In this document: one piece after another, positions 48,317 to 57,110 of the stretch | Position numbering within the stretch: the stretch's first letter is position 1 | Layout of the letters: each line of letters starts with the position of its first letter | From: Subdoligranulum variabile | GTDB lineage: Bacteria; Bacillota; Clostridia; Oscillospirales; Ruminococcaceae | Direction: 5' to 3' | NCBI RefSeq assembly: GCF_025152575.1 | Contig: NZ_CP102293.1 | Coordinates: 1,612,001-1,676,000 of the forward strand | Length of the DNA stretch: 64,000 nucleotides | Notes under the pieces: model-generated | The model's database searches: none | Seen by the model: the letters and a program-made list of their open reading frames with translations, nothing else | What the model was told of the DNA's origin: nothing | Made by a program: the position numbers and the translations under genes

Positions 48317-48504
48317 ATTTTGCAAAAGGGGATGGGGTGTTCATTTTTCCCCGGAAACCGGGTACACTAAATAGCACTTTACGAAAGATTAACTATTAAA
48401 AGTCAACCCCAAAAATGAATGGTGGTGGTGAAAAGAGATAGTTCAAGAAAGGTATAGCAAAGCAGAGGTCCGTAGGGACCCCGGCGTAGGCTAACAAGAT
48501 GGAA

Positions 48505-49686
48505 TTAGGCCGCCAAGCTGCAATAAGGCTGTCTGGATCTTTCCAGGGCAAACAGCAGACGAACTAACTTTTTGGTGGCATGAGAAAGTGCGACATTGTA
48601 GTGTTTGCCTTCATCTCTTTTCTTAGCAAGGTAAGCAGCAAAGGTTGGGTCCCAGTGACATACATACTTGGCTGCGTTGTAAAGAGCGTAGCGTAAGTAT
48701 CGAGAGCCACGCTTCTCCATGTGGGGATAGCAATTTTTGAGCTGCCCGGACTGGTAAGTAGAAGGCGACATTCCGGCGTAGGCCAATAATTTGTCCGGTG
48801 ACTCAAACCGAGAGAAGTCGCCGATTTCAGCAAGAATCATGGCAGCCATACGAAAGCCCATGCCAGGGATAGTTGTAATGGGAGACTGTATCTTGTCCAT
48901 CATTGTCTCAATTTCAGCCTCGATTTCAGCGATCTCAGCATCCAATTCACGGATAAGCCGGATGGTATGTTGCAATTCCAGGGATTTGGCAGGCATACAG
49001 GACCCAACAGAATTCTGAGCAGCGCTCCGGATAGTAACAGCCATATCCCGACCGTAGCGACCTTTGGAGGCGTTCCCCAAAAGGGTTTTGAGCCTTGTCA
49101 GGTGTGCCTTGGCAATCTGTTTGGAACCTGGAAACTCTTCCAGCAGAGCGTAGACAGTCGCCAAATGGAGAGAGGACACCAGCTTCTCCAGTTCAGGGAA
49201 GAGAATGCAAACCAGTCTGGAAATTGAGCTTTTCAGCTTTGCTCGTTCTTTCACCTTGTCAAAACGGTATCTGGTGAGTGACTTTAGTTCCTCGTTGTGA
49301 TATGCTGTATTCGTGTAGGGTTTGAGGCCCACATCGGATAACAGCATAGCAGCAATGGTTCGAGCATCTACACGGTCGGTCTTGGTCTTTCGCAGGCTGA
49401 GACTTTTCCGGTAGAGATTCGTGCGTAAGGGATTCAAGACATAGGTGGCCAGACCGTTGTCCAGAAGAAACCCAAGAATGTTGTAGCTGTAATGCCCGGT
49501 TGCCTCAAGCCCTACTTTTATTTTGTCCTGCGGTGTAGTACAAGCTCGAATTTTTTCCAGTAGAGCATAAAAACCGTCCATGTTGTTAGGGATAGTAAAA
49601 ACATCCGCCAGGACTTCACCCTCTGAGCTTACAATGAAGCAATCATGCTTGTTTTTTGAGACATCAATGCCAACAGAAACTACCAT
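48505..49686 (-). CDS. IS110-family transposase (DEDD recombinase)
   Basis: 393 residues. The start MVVSVGIDVSKNKHDCFIV is preferred because GGAGG lies 7-8 bases before it. The N-terminal RuvC-like DEDD domain (GIDVSKNKHD, GLEATGHYSYN, KTDRVDARTIA) and the C-terminal domain with the catalytic serine (TIPGMGFRMAAMILAEIGDFSRF, YAGMSPSTYQSG) are intact and full length, so the element may be active. The family uses a structured bridge RNA made from non-coding sequence of the element. Confidence 0.95.
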   Translation of the reverse strand: MVVSVGIDVSKNKHDCFIVSSEGEVLADVFTIPNNMDGFYALLEKIRACTTPQDKIKVGLEATGHYSYNILGFLLDNGLATYVLNPLRTNLYRKSLSLRKTKTDRVDARTIAAMLLSDVGLKPYTNTAYHNEELKSLTRYRFDKVKERAKLKSSISRLVCILFPELEKLVSSLHLATVYALLEEFPGSKQIAKAHLTRLKTLLGNASKGRYGRDMAVTIRSAAQNSVGSCMPAKSLELQHTIRLIRELDAEIAEIEAEIETMMDKIQSPITTIPGMGFRMAAMILAEIGDFSRFESPDKLLAYAGMSPSTYQSGQLKNCYPHMEKRGSRYLRYALYNAAKYVCHWDPTFAAYLAKKRDEGKHYNVALSHATKKLVRLLFALERSRQPYCSLAA

Positions 49687-49880
49687 AACAAATACCTCCA
49701 GAGAAAATATGTGATGCTGCATCCACAGTACACCTTACTTTTGTAGCCTTGTTCCACATAAACCGTCTGGCGGTATTTAACTGATTAACAAAATTGTAAG
49801 GGGCTGTGGTTGGAACCTTTCGTGAACCATCTTGTGGTAGGAGCCGCCAACCAATCCACAGCATCCCTTACAGTGTAGCA
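49687..49880 (-). ncRNA. Candidate IS110 bridge RNA region
   Basis: Upstream of the transposase start on the minus strand lies a long imperfect stem-loop at 49796-49871: GTAAGGG pairs with CCCTTAC, and CTGTGG..GGTTGG pairs with CCAACCACAG, leaving a loop of about 30 bases; a second ACCG/CGGT hairpin lies at about 49762-49774. Paired internal loops are the known layout of bridge RNAs in IS110-group elements. Loop guides were not matched to targets. Confidence 0.45.
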
Positions 49881-49940
49881 CAGCCCTTGGAGAGGGGCTC
49901 TAATAACTACTACTCTATAATACAAGGAGCACCCCTGTCC

Positions 49941-50765
49941 ATGACTTTGCAAGCCTATTCCGACTGGATGTAGGCCCGGGAGTACAGCGCCGGGACCATC
50001 GAAAAATATATCCGCGATGTGAGGCGGTTCTTTCACGAGACCCACGCCGCACCGCTGCCCGACAAACAGACCGTCGCCGACTGGCGGGACAGTCTGGTGA
50101 AACGGGGGTATTCGGCCTCCAGCGTCAACGCCATGCTGGCGGCCGTCAACGGCTACCAGGAATGCTGCGGCAATCCCCAGGGCAAGGCCAAGCCTCTCAA
50201 GTGCCAGCACCGGGTCTTCTCCGACGCCGGGCGGGAACTGAGCCGCGCCGAATATTTCCGCCTGCTTCAGGCTGCCCGGGAAACCGGCCGCAAACGCACC
50301 CTGCTGGTGCTGCAGACCCTCTGCGCCACCGGCATCCGGGTGTCGGAACTGGCCTATATCACCGCTGAGGCCGTCCACCGCCGCCGGGCCTCCATCCGCT
50401 GCAAGGGCAAGTGCCGGGACATCCTGCTGCCCGCCCAGCTCTGCAAACGCCTGGAACGCTGGTGCGCCCGCCGCCATATCCATGCGGGCCCCGTCTTCGT
50501 CACCCGCACCGGCCGCCCCCTGGACCGCGTCACCGTCTGGAAAGAAATGAAGGCCCTGTGCAAACGGGCCGGTGTGGCGCGGGAAAAGGTCTTCCCCCAC
50601 AACCTGCGGCACCTGTTTGCCAGGACCTTCTATCATATCGAAAAAAATCTCTCCAAACTGGCGGACCTGCTGGGCCACTCCAGCATCGAGACGACGCGCA
50701 TCTATATCATGGAATCCGGCGCCGAACACCAGCGCCTGCTGGAACAGATGCACCTTTTACTGTAA
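49941..50765 (+). pseudogene. Tyrosine recombinase gene with in-frame amber at codon 11
   Basis: AAGGAGC precedes ATG 49941. The frame reads MTLQAYSDWM, a TAG at 49971-49973, then AREYSAGTIEKYIRDVRRFFHETH without further interruption to 50765 (274 codons). The rest is an XerD-like integrase: ATGIRVSEL with catalytic Arg, HNLRHLFARTF, GHSSIETTRIYIM with the Tyr. A shorter product could start at GTG 50019 but would lose the first helix of the core-binding domain. The amber and the IS110 just upstream suggest decay, unless the codon is read through. Confidence 0.8.
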
Positions 50766-50867
50766 ATACTACAAAAGTACGGTTCTGTTGCAAAGGCTTT
50801 GCTGCGTTTCGGCAAAAAACAGCGAAAAAAAGCTTTTTTTAAATTTCAGGGAAGTTACATAAGAAAA

Positions 50868-50922
50868 GACACACGAAATCTGTCGAGCGTCCTTGCTGGT
50901 TGCTCGACTGATTTCGTGTGTC
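50868..50922. terminator. Bidirectional hairpin inside the inverted-repeat segment
   Basis: GACACACGAAATC-T-GTCGAGC pairs with GCTCGAC-T-GATTTCGTGTGTC around a 13-base loop; CATTTTTGG follows on the plus strand and TTTTC on the minus strand. It would block read-through from the left gene. Confidence 0.75.
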
Positions 50923-50959
50923 CATTTTTGGTAAAACCGACAAAATGGTGCACGACTCC

Positions 50960-50988
50960 TTGCATTTTGGAGGGGCTTGTGCTACCAT
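50960..50988 (+). promoter_or_regulatory. Rightward promoter inside the inverted-repeat segment
   Basis: TTGCAT (50960-50965) and TACCAT (50983-50988), 17-base spacer. In the present orientation it points to the 51102 gene and the surface protein beyond; inversion would turn it toward the first recombinase gene. Confidence 0.55.
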
Positions 50989-51101
50989 AGATACGTGGTT
51001 TTTTGCCGGACAGGCAGAGCCATTCGGTTTCGCCCGCCAGAAGAGCGGGCCTTTGCAACAGAACCGTACTTTTGTTGGAGGCAGGCAGAAAGGGAGTAAC
51101 C

Positions 51102-51908
51102 GTGGAAGACAAAAAGGAAATTTTGCCAGGCTACCCGATTGAACAATACCTGCAGGAAAAAAAAGAAACCGACTGGAATGCAGAAACACGTGCCAGCTAC
51201 CGGCGCATCCTGTATGAACTGCAGGCCTACCTGGAATCCGATGGACCGGCCGATGCGGCGGCGCTCCGGCGCTGGCAGCAGAATCTGCGCGACGCCGGCT
51301 ATCGCCAGCAAAGTATCAACATCCGCATCTCGGCGGCCAACAACTATTTCCGCTGGTGCGGACGGTATGATCTGCTCATGCACCACCAGAGCGAACCTGC
51401 AGCCCCCACACCGGAACTGACCCGGGCGGAATATCTCCGCCTGCTGCGCGCGGCCAGAAAACACGGCTGGCATCAGCTGTACCTCCTGGTCAAGCTGTTC
51501 GCCGTGACCGGGCTGCCGCTGCAGTGCCTTGACCAGGTCACCCCGCAGATCGTCCAGGCGGGCAGCGCACTGCTTCCCTGGCGCAGCGGCCGCTTCTCCT
51601 TCAGGCTGCCGGAATCCCTGCGCCGGGAACTGCTGGACTATATCGCGGAAAACGCCATCACCGCCGGACCGGTCTTCGTCACCCGGAGCGGAAAACCCAT
51701 CAACCGCTCCAACCTCTGCCGCAAAATGCAGGAACTCTGCCGGGAGGCAGGTGTCCCGGAGGAAAAGGGCAGCCCCCGCTGCCTGCGCAATCTCTGCCGC
51801 GCCACCCAGGACAATCTGTATGCCAGTCTGGAACAGCAGCTGCAGCAGGTGTACGATATGCTGCTGCAGGCGGAACAGGAATCCGTCGGCTGGCTTGCCG
51901 GAGCCTGA
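51102..51908 (+). CDS. Tyrosine recombinase-like protein lacking catalytic residues
   Basis: 268 residues from a GTG behind AAGGGAG. The SAM-like core-binding domain (about 1-95) and a recombinase-like domain align with the neighbour at 49941. Where active enzymes have Arg in TGxRxxEL this protein has TGLPLQCL; box II reads RCLRNLCRAT instead of HxLRHxxAT, and the GHSS segment is missing, though a Tyr remains in QVYDML. It therefore cannot be a normal recombinase. A regulatory partner or recombination directionality role is possible. It lies 85 bases before the surface protein gene. Confidence 0.8.
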   Translation: MEDKKEILPGYPIEQYLQEKKETDWNAETRASYRRILYELQAYLESDGPADAAALRRWQQNLRDAGYRQQSINIRISAANNYFRWCGRYDLLMHHQSEPAAPTPELTRAEYLRLLRAARKHGWHQLYLLVKLFAVTGLPLQCLDQVTPQIVQAGSALLPWRSGRFSFRLPESLRRELLDYIAENAITAGPVFVTRSGKPINRSNLCRKMQELCREAGVPEEKGSPRCLRNLCRATQDNLYASLEQQLQQVYDMLLQAEQESVGWLAGA

Positions 51909-51993
51909 ACGCCCCGTTATTTTACTGGAACATTCGAACTTAACGGATGTGCCGATATAGAGTCGTTATTATTTTAAAGGAGGAATTATCAAA

Positions 51994-54900
51994 ATGCGAA
52001 CAGTCAGAACAGGCTTTCGCCGCATCATCGCAATGATATGCGCACTGGCATTGTGCGCTGGCATGCTGCCCTTTGCGGCTTTTGCAGAGGATCCAGAAAA
52101 TGACGGGTCCGGTTCAACGGGTTCCGCGACGACGGAGAAAACACCGGGGGAAATCCCTCCCTCCGCCGGAGTAGAATTACTTGGTGGAACACCAAGAAAC
52201 CTGGGAAATTATAAGGTTATTGTACAGGCGGTTATCCGCGACGAATCCGGCGGTTGGGTTAGTACAAATGCCCTGCCCAGCAAATTTTTCAATGGGACCA
52301 CTGCGGGAGGATCTTCCGGAGACGCTGGAAGTTCCGGTTCCTGGCAATGGACGGCGCAGGATGGAGGGTATACTTTAACAGGTCAGTTTGACTCCCATGC
52401 TAATGTGTGGGGAAACTTGAAGTATCCCACCTCCTTATGGAATTATGATACCGATGAGCTTCAGTTTATGGGAATCGGTAAGAACTCCTATTCTACAGAG
52501 GTCGCTTATTCTGACGATGTAGACTCGTCCTTCCTTTTTGAGAGAAATTCGTACCCGTTAGGTGTGGCATCCGGCACGGAATGGAGAACCTATATCTTCC
52601 AGCAAAAAGGGCCCTCGGCTCCCGCTATCCCGGACCCAACGCCGGATGATTTGGACAATCTGGGTGAAATCGTCAATATTATCTGTACCACCAACACTGC
52701 TCAGCATCCCACGATCACCAGCGAAGTGATCGGCAGTAAAGATATAGACTATACTATCACACATGAAGAAAATGCGGCCACGGCCACAGTTACCATCATC
52801 AATGCGGACCTTTATGTGGCAAAATATAACGAGACGTATGTAGACCATACGCTGGACAATGATACTACCGCAGATTTGACCATAGGTCTCGTGTATGACG
52901 ACGATACGAAACAGTGGACGGTGGCTTCTGACAACGGTACAGCTACAGTGTATGTCAAATGTACGACTACGCCTGTCACACCTCCGCTGCCCGATGGCGA
53001 AATCCTGAAAAGCATTCTGGGAAATGCCATTAAAGTGGAGTGTGCCACCGAAAACAGTGGGCATGACCCCATTGTCACGGGACTGTTGGGGGATAAGGAT
53101 ACCGACTATACCGTGACACAGTCCGGCAATACGGCCACCGTTACCATCACCGTAACCGATCCTTATGTGGCAAAGTATAACGAGGAGTATGCCGGACATA
53201 CCTTGGGGGAGAACTCCGATCTGACCATCGGCCTCGTCTATGACGGAGGCAACTGGGTTCTGGATCCCAATAACAACACCGCTACGGTATACGTCCAGTG
53301 CACTGTGCCGTCCAACATTCCCGATCCCACGAATGAGGATGTACGGGATGCGCTGAATGGGGCAGGCAACATCGTCAGCATCGAGTGCACCAACAACAGC
53401 GCCCATGAGCCCGTCACCAGCGGGCTGCGCGGTGCCGCACCCAAGGACTACATCATTACCCACGAACCCGACGCCGCTACGGCAACCATCACCATTCAGA
53501 ATACCGGCGTTTATCTTACTACATACAACAAGGCCTATCCCGGCCATGTCTTGGATGAGGGGTCTGACCTGGTGCTGGGCCTCATTTATGAAGGCGGCGC
53601 CTGGAAGCTGAATCCGGAGGACAACACCGCCACGATCTATGTGACCTGCCCGGATATCGTGGTGACGCCCGCCAGCATGGTCATCTACAAAGGTGGCGAA
53701 ACAAACACCACCGACAGCAATGTGGAAATTGTGGGGGCCGACGGAAATCCCATCACCAATGCGGACGGTTCTCTGCCGGAGATCGGCTTCTATCTGGAAC
53801 TGTCGGATGAATTGAACGCCGAGCTGCGCAGCAAACTGAATGTGCCGGAGGATGAGGTGCTGAACCTATCCGATCTCGTTACTCTTACGGCCGATGTGCA
53901 GGGCAGCTCCGGCGAGACCCTTTCCTGGAAACTGGAAAAATACAGCGACGGCAACGGATCCAGCTCCACGGTGGAAAGCAAAAACGGACGGTATATCTAC
54001 AAGATCGTTCCGGAAACCCCCGGAAGCGGAACGAAACTGAAGGTGTCTTTCTATACCGAAACGGAGACGACAGGCCAGAAAAACTATGTGAACAGCGATA
54101 ATTTTGCCCTGACGGATTCTCTTTCGGAAACCTACCAGATGGAAATCTACGGCGACCGCGTGGATGCCGCTACCCTGAAAGCGACCATCGAAATCAACGG
54201 GGAGGAACAGACCATCGGTGTCAAGGGATCTGACACGCCGGCTACCCTGACGGTCCGCTATGTGGTGGGTGCTCAGGATGCCGTGGTGACCCCGTCCTAT
54301 GACACCATTGTGCATGCTTCCGAGGTGGATGATCCCAATCAGGATGCGCTGAAAAAGGCCTATGTGATCCGCAGCAACGGTACGCAGCCTGCCGTGGATG
54401 ACTTCATGGTCAATGAGAGCAATGTCCAGGTGGCGGCATCGGATGTCTCGCTGCTGGCTGATGCCATTGCGGATACGGTCGGCACCACCTTCGAAGAAAC
54501 TCTGAAGTCAAAAGCCGGCAAGGAAGTGGCCTCGAAGTTCCAGTTGAAGGAAGCCAACCTGCAAAGCCAGGCACAGTATCTGGACTTGGTGGATGCCACC
54601 AACGGCAACGCCTGGGTGACCACCGAGCAGGATGTTACCATCTATCTGCCCTTCCCCAAGGAAACCGACGCCAACACAACCTTCTATCTGGCGCACTTTG
54701 ATGGCCTTGACCGCAACACCTCTGTGGATGCTATGGAAGCTGCGGTAGAGAGCAAGGTGCCGACGGTTACCAAAGTGGCTGCCGACCAGTACGGTGTTTA
54801 TTTCGAGGCCAGTGATTTCTCGCCCTACGTGCTGGTGTGGGATACCACCAAGACCCAGCCCACCACGCCGGATGACGATAACGACGACGATAACAATAAC

Positions 54901-55116
54901 GACAACAACAACGCTACTACCACCAACAACAACAATACCAGCACCACCAATGTCAGCGTGAACAATAACGCGGCAGCGGCAGCGCCTGCGGCCACGGCGG
55001 CCATCCCGCAGACCGGCGACGCAATGCCCGTTGGCCTGCTGGGCGGTGTGGCGGTTGTTGCGGCGGCAGCCTTCGCGGCACTCTTCGTGCTGCGCAAGCG
55101 CAAGCACAATGACTGA
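51994..55116 (+). CDS. Sortase-anchored surface protein with three repeats
   Basis: 1040 residues, AAAGGAGG upstream. The signal peptide ends AFAAFA/E region near residue 31. Three related domains of about 110 residues (about 213-330, 331-439, 440-556) share TxIVxIxCTxxxxHxPxxxxG, DYxITxxxxxATATxTI and YVAKYNxxYxxHTL. A Ser/Asn/Asp-rich linker (DDDNDDDNNNDNNN) leads to IPQTG, a hydrophobic helix and RKRKHND, a complete LPxTG-class wall anchor. Likely role is adhesion or surface interaction. A terminator follows at 55148. It is less GC-rich than its neighbours. Confidence 0.88.
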   Translation: MRTVRTGFRRIIAMICALALCAGMLPFAAFAEDPENDGSGSTGSATTEKTPGEIPPSAGVELLGGTPRNLGNYKVIVQAVIRDESGGWVSTNALPSKFFNGTTAGGSSGDAGSSGSWQWTAQDGGYTLTGQFDSHANVWGNLKYPTSLWNYDTDELQFMGIGKNSYSTEVAYSDDVDSSFLFERNSYPLGVASGTEWRTYIFQQKGPSAPAIPDPTPDDLDNLGEIVNIICTTNTAQHPTITSEVIGSKDIDYTITHEENAATATVTIINADLYVAKYNETYVDHTLDNDTTADLTIGLVYDDDTKQWTVASDNGTATVYVKCTTTPVTPPLPDGEILKSILGNAIKVECATENSGHDPIVTGLLGDKDTDYTVTQSGNTATVTITVTDPYVAKYNEEYAGHTLGENSDLTIGLVYDGGNWVLDPNNNTATVYVQCTVPSNIPDPTNEDVRDALNGAGNIVSIECTNNSAHEPVTSGLRGAAPKDYIITHEPDAATATITIQNTGVYLTTYNKAYPGHVLDEGSDLVLGLIYEGGAWKLNPEDNTATIYVTCPDIVVTPASMVIYKGGETNTTDSNVEIVGADGNPITNADGSLPEIGFYLELSDELNAELRSKLNVPEDEVLNLSDLVTLTADVQGSSGETLSWKLEKYSDGNGSSSTVESKNGRYIYKIVPETPGSGTKLKVSFYTETETTGQKNYVNSDNFALTDSLSETYQMEIYGDRVDAATLKATIEINGEEQTIGVKGSDTPATLTVRYVVGAQDAVVTPSYDTIVHASEVDDPNQDALKKAYVIRSNGTQPAVDDFMVNESNVQVAASDVSLLADAIADTVGTTFEETLKSKAGKEVASKFQLKEANLQSQAQYLDLVDATNGNAWVTTEQDVTIYLPFPKETDANTTFYLAHFDGLDRNTSVDAMEAAVESKVPTVTKVAADQYGVYFEASDFSPYVLVWDTTKTQPTTPDDDNDDDNNNDNNNATTTNNNNTSTTNVSVNNNAAAAAPAATAAIPQTGDAMPVGLLGGVAVVAAAAFAALFVLRKRKHND
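52630..53658 (+). repeat. Three tandem coding repeats in the surface protein
   Basis: Three units of about 340 bases at roughly 52630, 52984 and 53311, diverged at the DNA level but aligned at the protein level. Confidence 0.75.
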
Positions 55117-55147
55117 TCGCAGTCTGTGACCCTGTAAACGCATCATG

Positions 55148-55180
55148 CGCCGGGGCTCCTTCGGGAGCCCCGGCGTTTTT
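55148..55180 (+). terminator. Terminator of the surface protein gene
   Basis: CGCCGGGGCTCC-TTCG-GGAGCCCCGGCG, followed by five T. Confidence 0.95.
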
Positions 55181-55291
55181 GTTTGGCTCCATCACCAAAA
55201 TGTTGCCGGGACAACATACAACCGGACGGGAATCCGGTATAGTTAAGTGTCTGAAAACACATACTACCGCAAAAGGAGGAACCCCCCTGTT

Positions 55292-56287
55292 ATGAAGATC
55301 ATCTTTTACGGTACGCGGGACTACGACCGCCTGTACTTTGAACTGCTGGCCGCCGACCCCGAATACGGCTGCTCCATCAAATTCCTGGCCGCCAATCTGG
55401 ACGTGGACACCGCCCCGCTGGCTGAGGGCGGCGACGCTGTCTGCGCCTTTGTGAACTCGGACTGCTCCGCCCCGGTGCTGGAAGCCCTGGCCAAGGCGGG
55501 CATCCGGCTGCTGCTCATGCGGTGTGCGGGCTTCAACAACGTGGACCTGGACGCCGCCAAGCGGCTGGGCATCACGGTGCTGCGGGTGCCGGGCTACAGC
55601 CCCGAGGCCGTGGCCGAACACGCCATGGCCCTGGCCCAGGCGGCCAACCGCCGCATCTGCAAGGCCTATATCAAGGTGCGCAACAACAACTTTGCCCTGG
55701 ACGGTCTGCTGGGCTACAACCTCTACGGTTCCTGCGCGGGCATCATCGGCACGGGACGCATCGGCGCCGCCATGGCCCGCATCTGCCACGGTTACGGCAT
55801 GACGGTGCTGGCCTACGACCAGTACCACAACCCCGATCTGGAGGGCATCGTCCGCTACGTGGAGCTGGATGAGCTGCTCCGGGCGGCGGACCTCATCAGC
55901 CTGCACTGCCCCCTGACCGCCGAGACCCATCACCTCATCAACGCCGAGACCATCGCCAAGATGCGGGACAACGCCATCCTGGTGAATACCAGCCGGGGCG
56001 GCCTCATCGACACCGACGCCCTCATTGCCGCCCTGCGCAACCGCAAGTTCGCAGGCGTGGGCCTGGACGTCTACGAGGACGAGGACGGCCAGGTGTTCGA
56101 GGATTTCTCCGACACCGTGCTGGAAAACGAGGTGGTGCCCATCCTGCTCAGCTTCCCCAACGTGGTCATCACCAGCCATCAGGCCTTCTTCACCCGGACC
56201 GCTCTGCAGAGCATCGCCATCATCACCATGGAGAACGCCCGCGCCTATGCCCGGGGCGAAAAGCTGGTCAACGAGGTGAAGGCGTAA
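55292..56287 (+). CDS. D-lactate dehydrogenase-like 2-hydroxyacid dehydrogenase
   Basis: 331 residues; ATG 55292 follows AAAAGGAGG. Domains: catalytic domain with YDRLYFELLAA, CAGFNNVDLDAAKRLGI, then NAD motif GIIGTGRIGAAMARI, LISLHCPLTAETHHLIN, catalytic Arg in NTSRGGLIDTDAL, Glu in GLDVYEDEDG, and His in TSHQAFFT. Residues and length match fermentative D-lactate dehydrogenases (LdhA type), which reduce pyruvate with NADH. TATAGT at 55238-55243 may be the -10. Confidence 0.85.
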   Translation: MKIIFYGTRDYDRLYFELLAADPEYGCSIKFLAANLDVDTAPLAEGGDAVCAFVNSDCSAPVLEALAKAGIRLLLMRCAGFNNVDLDAAKRLGITVLRVPGYSPEAVAEHAMALAQAANRRICKAYIKVRNNNFALDGLLGYNLYGSCAGIIGTGRIGAAMARICHGYGMTVLAYDQYHNPDLEGIVRYVELDELLRAADLISLHCPLTAETHHLINAETIAKMRDNAILVNTSRGGLIDTDALIAALRNRKFAGVGLDVYEDEDGQVFEDFSDTVLENEVVPILLSFPNVVITSHQAFFTRTALQSIAIITMENARAYARGEKLVNEVKA

Positions 56288-56357
56288 AAGGGGACTGGCC
56301 TTTTGCGCCGCGATGCGGTACAATGAAAGCAATCTACCGTAAAAGGAGTTGTTTTGT

Positions 56358-56729
56358 ATGAAACGCATCGTCACCGACAAGGCCCCCGCCGCCCTGGGCC
56401 CCTATGTGCAGGCCGTGGATGACGGCACCACCGTCTATTGCAGCGGCCAGCTGGGCCTGGATCCCGCCACCAACACCCTGGCCGACGGCGTGGCCGCCCA
56501 GACCCGGCAGTCCCTGCAGAACCTCCGGGCCGTTCTGGCGGAAGCGGGGCTGACTCTGGCCCATGTGGTCAAGACCACCGTGTTCGTGCAGGATCTGGCC
56601 GATTTCGGCACCGTGAACGAGGTCTACGCCGAACTGTTCGGCGAGACCGTCCCCGCCCGCAGCTGCGTCCAGATCGCCGCCCTGCCCAAAGGCGCGCTGG
56701 TGGAGATCGAGTGCATCGCCGTGCGGTGA
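56358..56729 (+). CDS. ridA: RidA-family enamine/imine deaminase
   Basis: 123 residues; AAAAGGAG lies before the ATG. The fold is complete: DKAPAALGPYVQAVDDGTTVYCSGQLGLDPAT, RQSLQNLRAVLAEAGLTLAHVVKTTVFVQDLADF, and PARSCVQIAALPKGALVEIECIAVR with the conserved Arg and Glu. The family hydrolyses reactive enamines from PLP-dependent enzymes. It follows the dehydrogenase by 70 bases and may share its transcript. Confidence 0.92.
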   Translation: MKRIVTDKAPAALGPYVQAVDDGTTVYCSGQLGLDPATNTLADGVAAQTRQSLQNLRAVLAEAGLTLAHVVKTTVFVQDLADFGTVNEVYAELFGETVPARSCVQIAALPKGALVEIECIAVR

Positions 56730-56733
56730 GAAT

Positions 56734-56901
56734 CTCAAAAGGGAGGTTCGGATTCAGCGGCTGCGCCGCGTCTCCTGCACCTCCCTCTTGGACACCCACC
56801 GTCGCGTCCAGCCCCGTCCTCATGCCGCTTGCGGCGACTCGTACGGGTCCGGACGCTCTCAGGGTATCGCCCTCGTCGGCACATGTCCGCCGAGGACGAT
56901 G
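56734..56901 (+). repeat. 167-bp structured dispersed repeat, copy B
   Basis: Partner of 22118-22284, with the same hairpins. The terminal hairpin (56867-56903) is CATGTCC-core copy 4. Confidence 0.65.
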
Positions 56902-56908
56902 AGATTGT

Positions 56909-57027
56909 GTTCCTTCTTTGCAAAGAAGGAACCGAAGAAATTCCAAACAAAAATAGCCCGAGGGGTGTTACCCCTTGGGCTATTTTTCATTAGAGTTCTT
57001 TTGGTTCTTTTCTTGCAAGAAAAGAAC
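56909..57027. terminator. Composite terminator element 4 (complete form)
   Basis: Left palindrome 56909-56932 (GTTCCTTCTTTG half), CGAAGAAA, central AATAGCCCGAGGGG stem (56952-56984) with T-run, GAGTTCTTTTG, and right palindrome 57004-57027 (GTTCTTTTCTTG half). Same architecture as 34427-34545 but a different central stem. Confidence 0.75.
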
Positions 57028-57110
57028 ATAGTTCGCTTCCGCAGGGGTTGCAAAATGTGCTATAATGTACTCTGTATATTGGGGTACTGTTGGGAAAGGG
57101 GGATTTTGCC

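Larger units (their letters stand above)
48376..49910 (-). mobile_element. IS110-family insertion sequence (ends approximate)
   Basis: One IS110-type transposase gene with about 180-220 bases of AT-richer non-coding sequence on its 5' side and about 120 bases on its 3' side. IS110 elements lack terminal inverted repeats, so ends cannot be fixed by eye; the limits given span the AT-rich tract. It lies between the phosphoesterase terminator and the recombinase gene's ribosome binding site. Confidence 0.75.
50771..51075. repeat. Segment bounded by perfect 27-bp inverted repeats (putative invertible promoter)
   Basis: ACAAAAGTACGGTTCTGTTG plus CAAAGGC at 50771-50797 is matched exactly by its reverse complement at 51049-51075. 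The 251 bases between hold a long bidirectional hairpin (50868-50922), an A7GCT7 palindrome (50825-50840) and a rightward promoter. Two tyrosine-recombinase-like genes flank it. The inner GGTTCTGTTGCAAAG part resembles, from memory, IS6-family termini, so a transposon-derived mini-element is an alternative. Confidence 0.75.
56730..57110. other. Repeat-rich region between ridA and rnz
   Basis: Consists of the 167-bp structured repeat copy B (56734-56901) ending in a CATGTCC-core hairpin, then composite terminator element 4 (56909-57027), then a promoter-like TGCTATAAT at 57058-57066. No gene. Confidence 0.65.

Noticed and set aside
50781..51065. An IS6-family insertion sequence
   Set aside because: The inner repeat resembles such termini, but there is no transposase, the flanking bases are inverted rather than directly repeated, and the segment is only about 285 bp. 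It is kept as an alternative origin for the inverted repeats.
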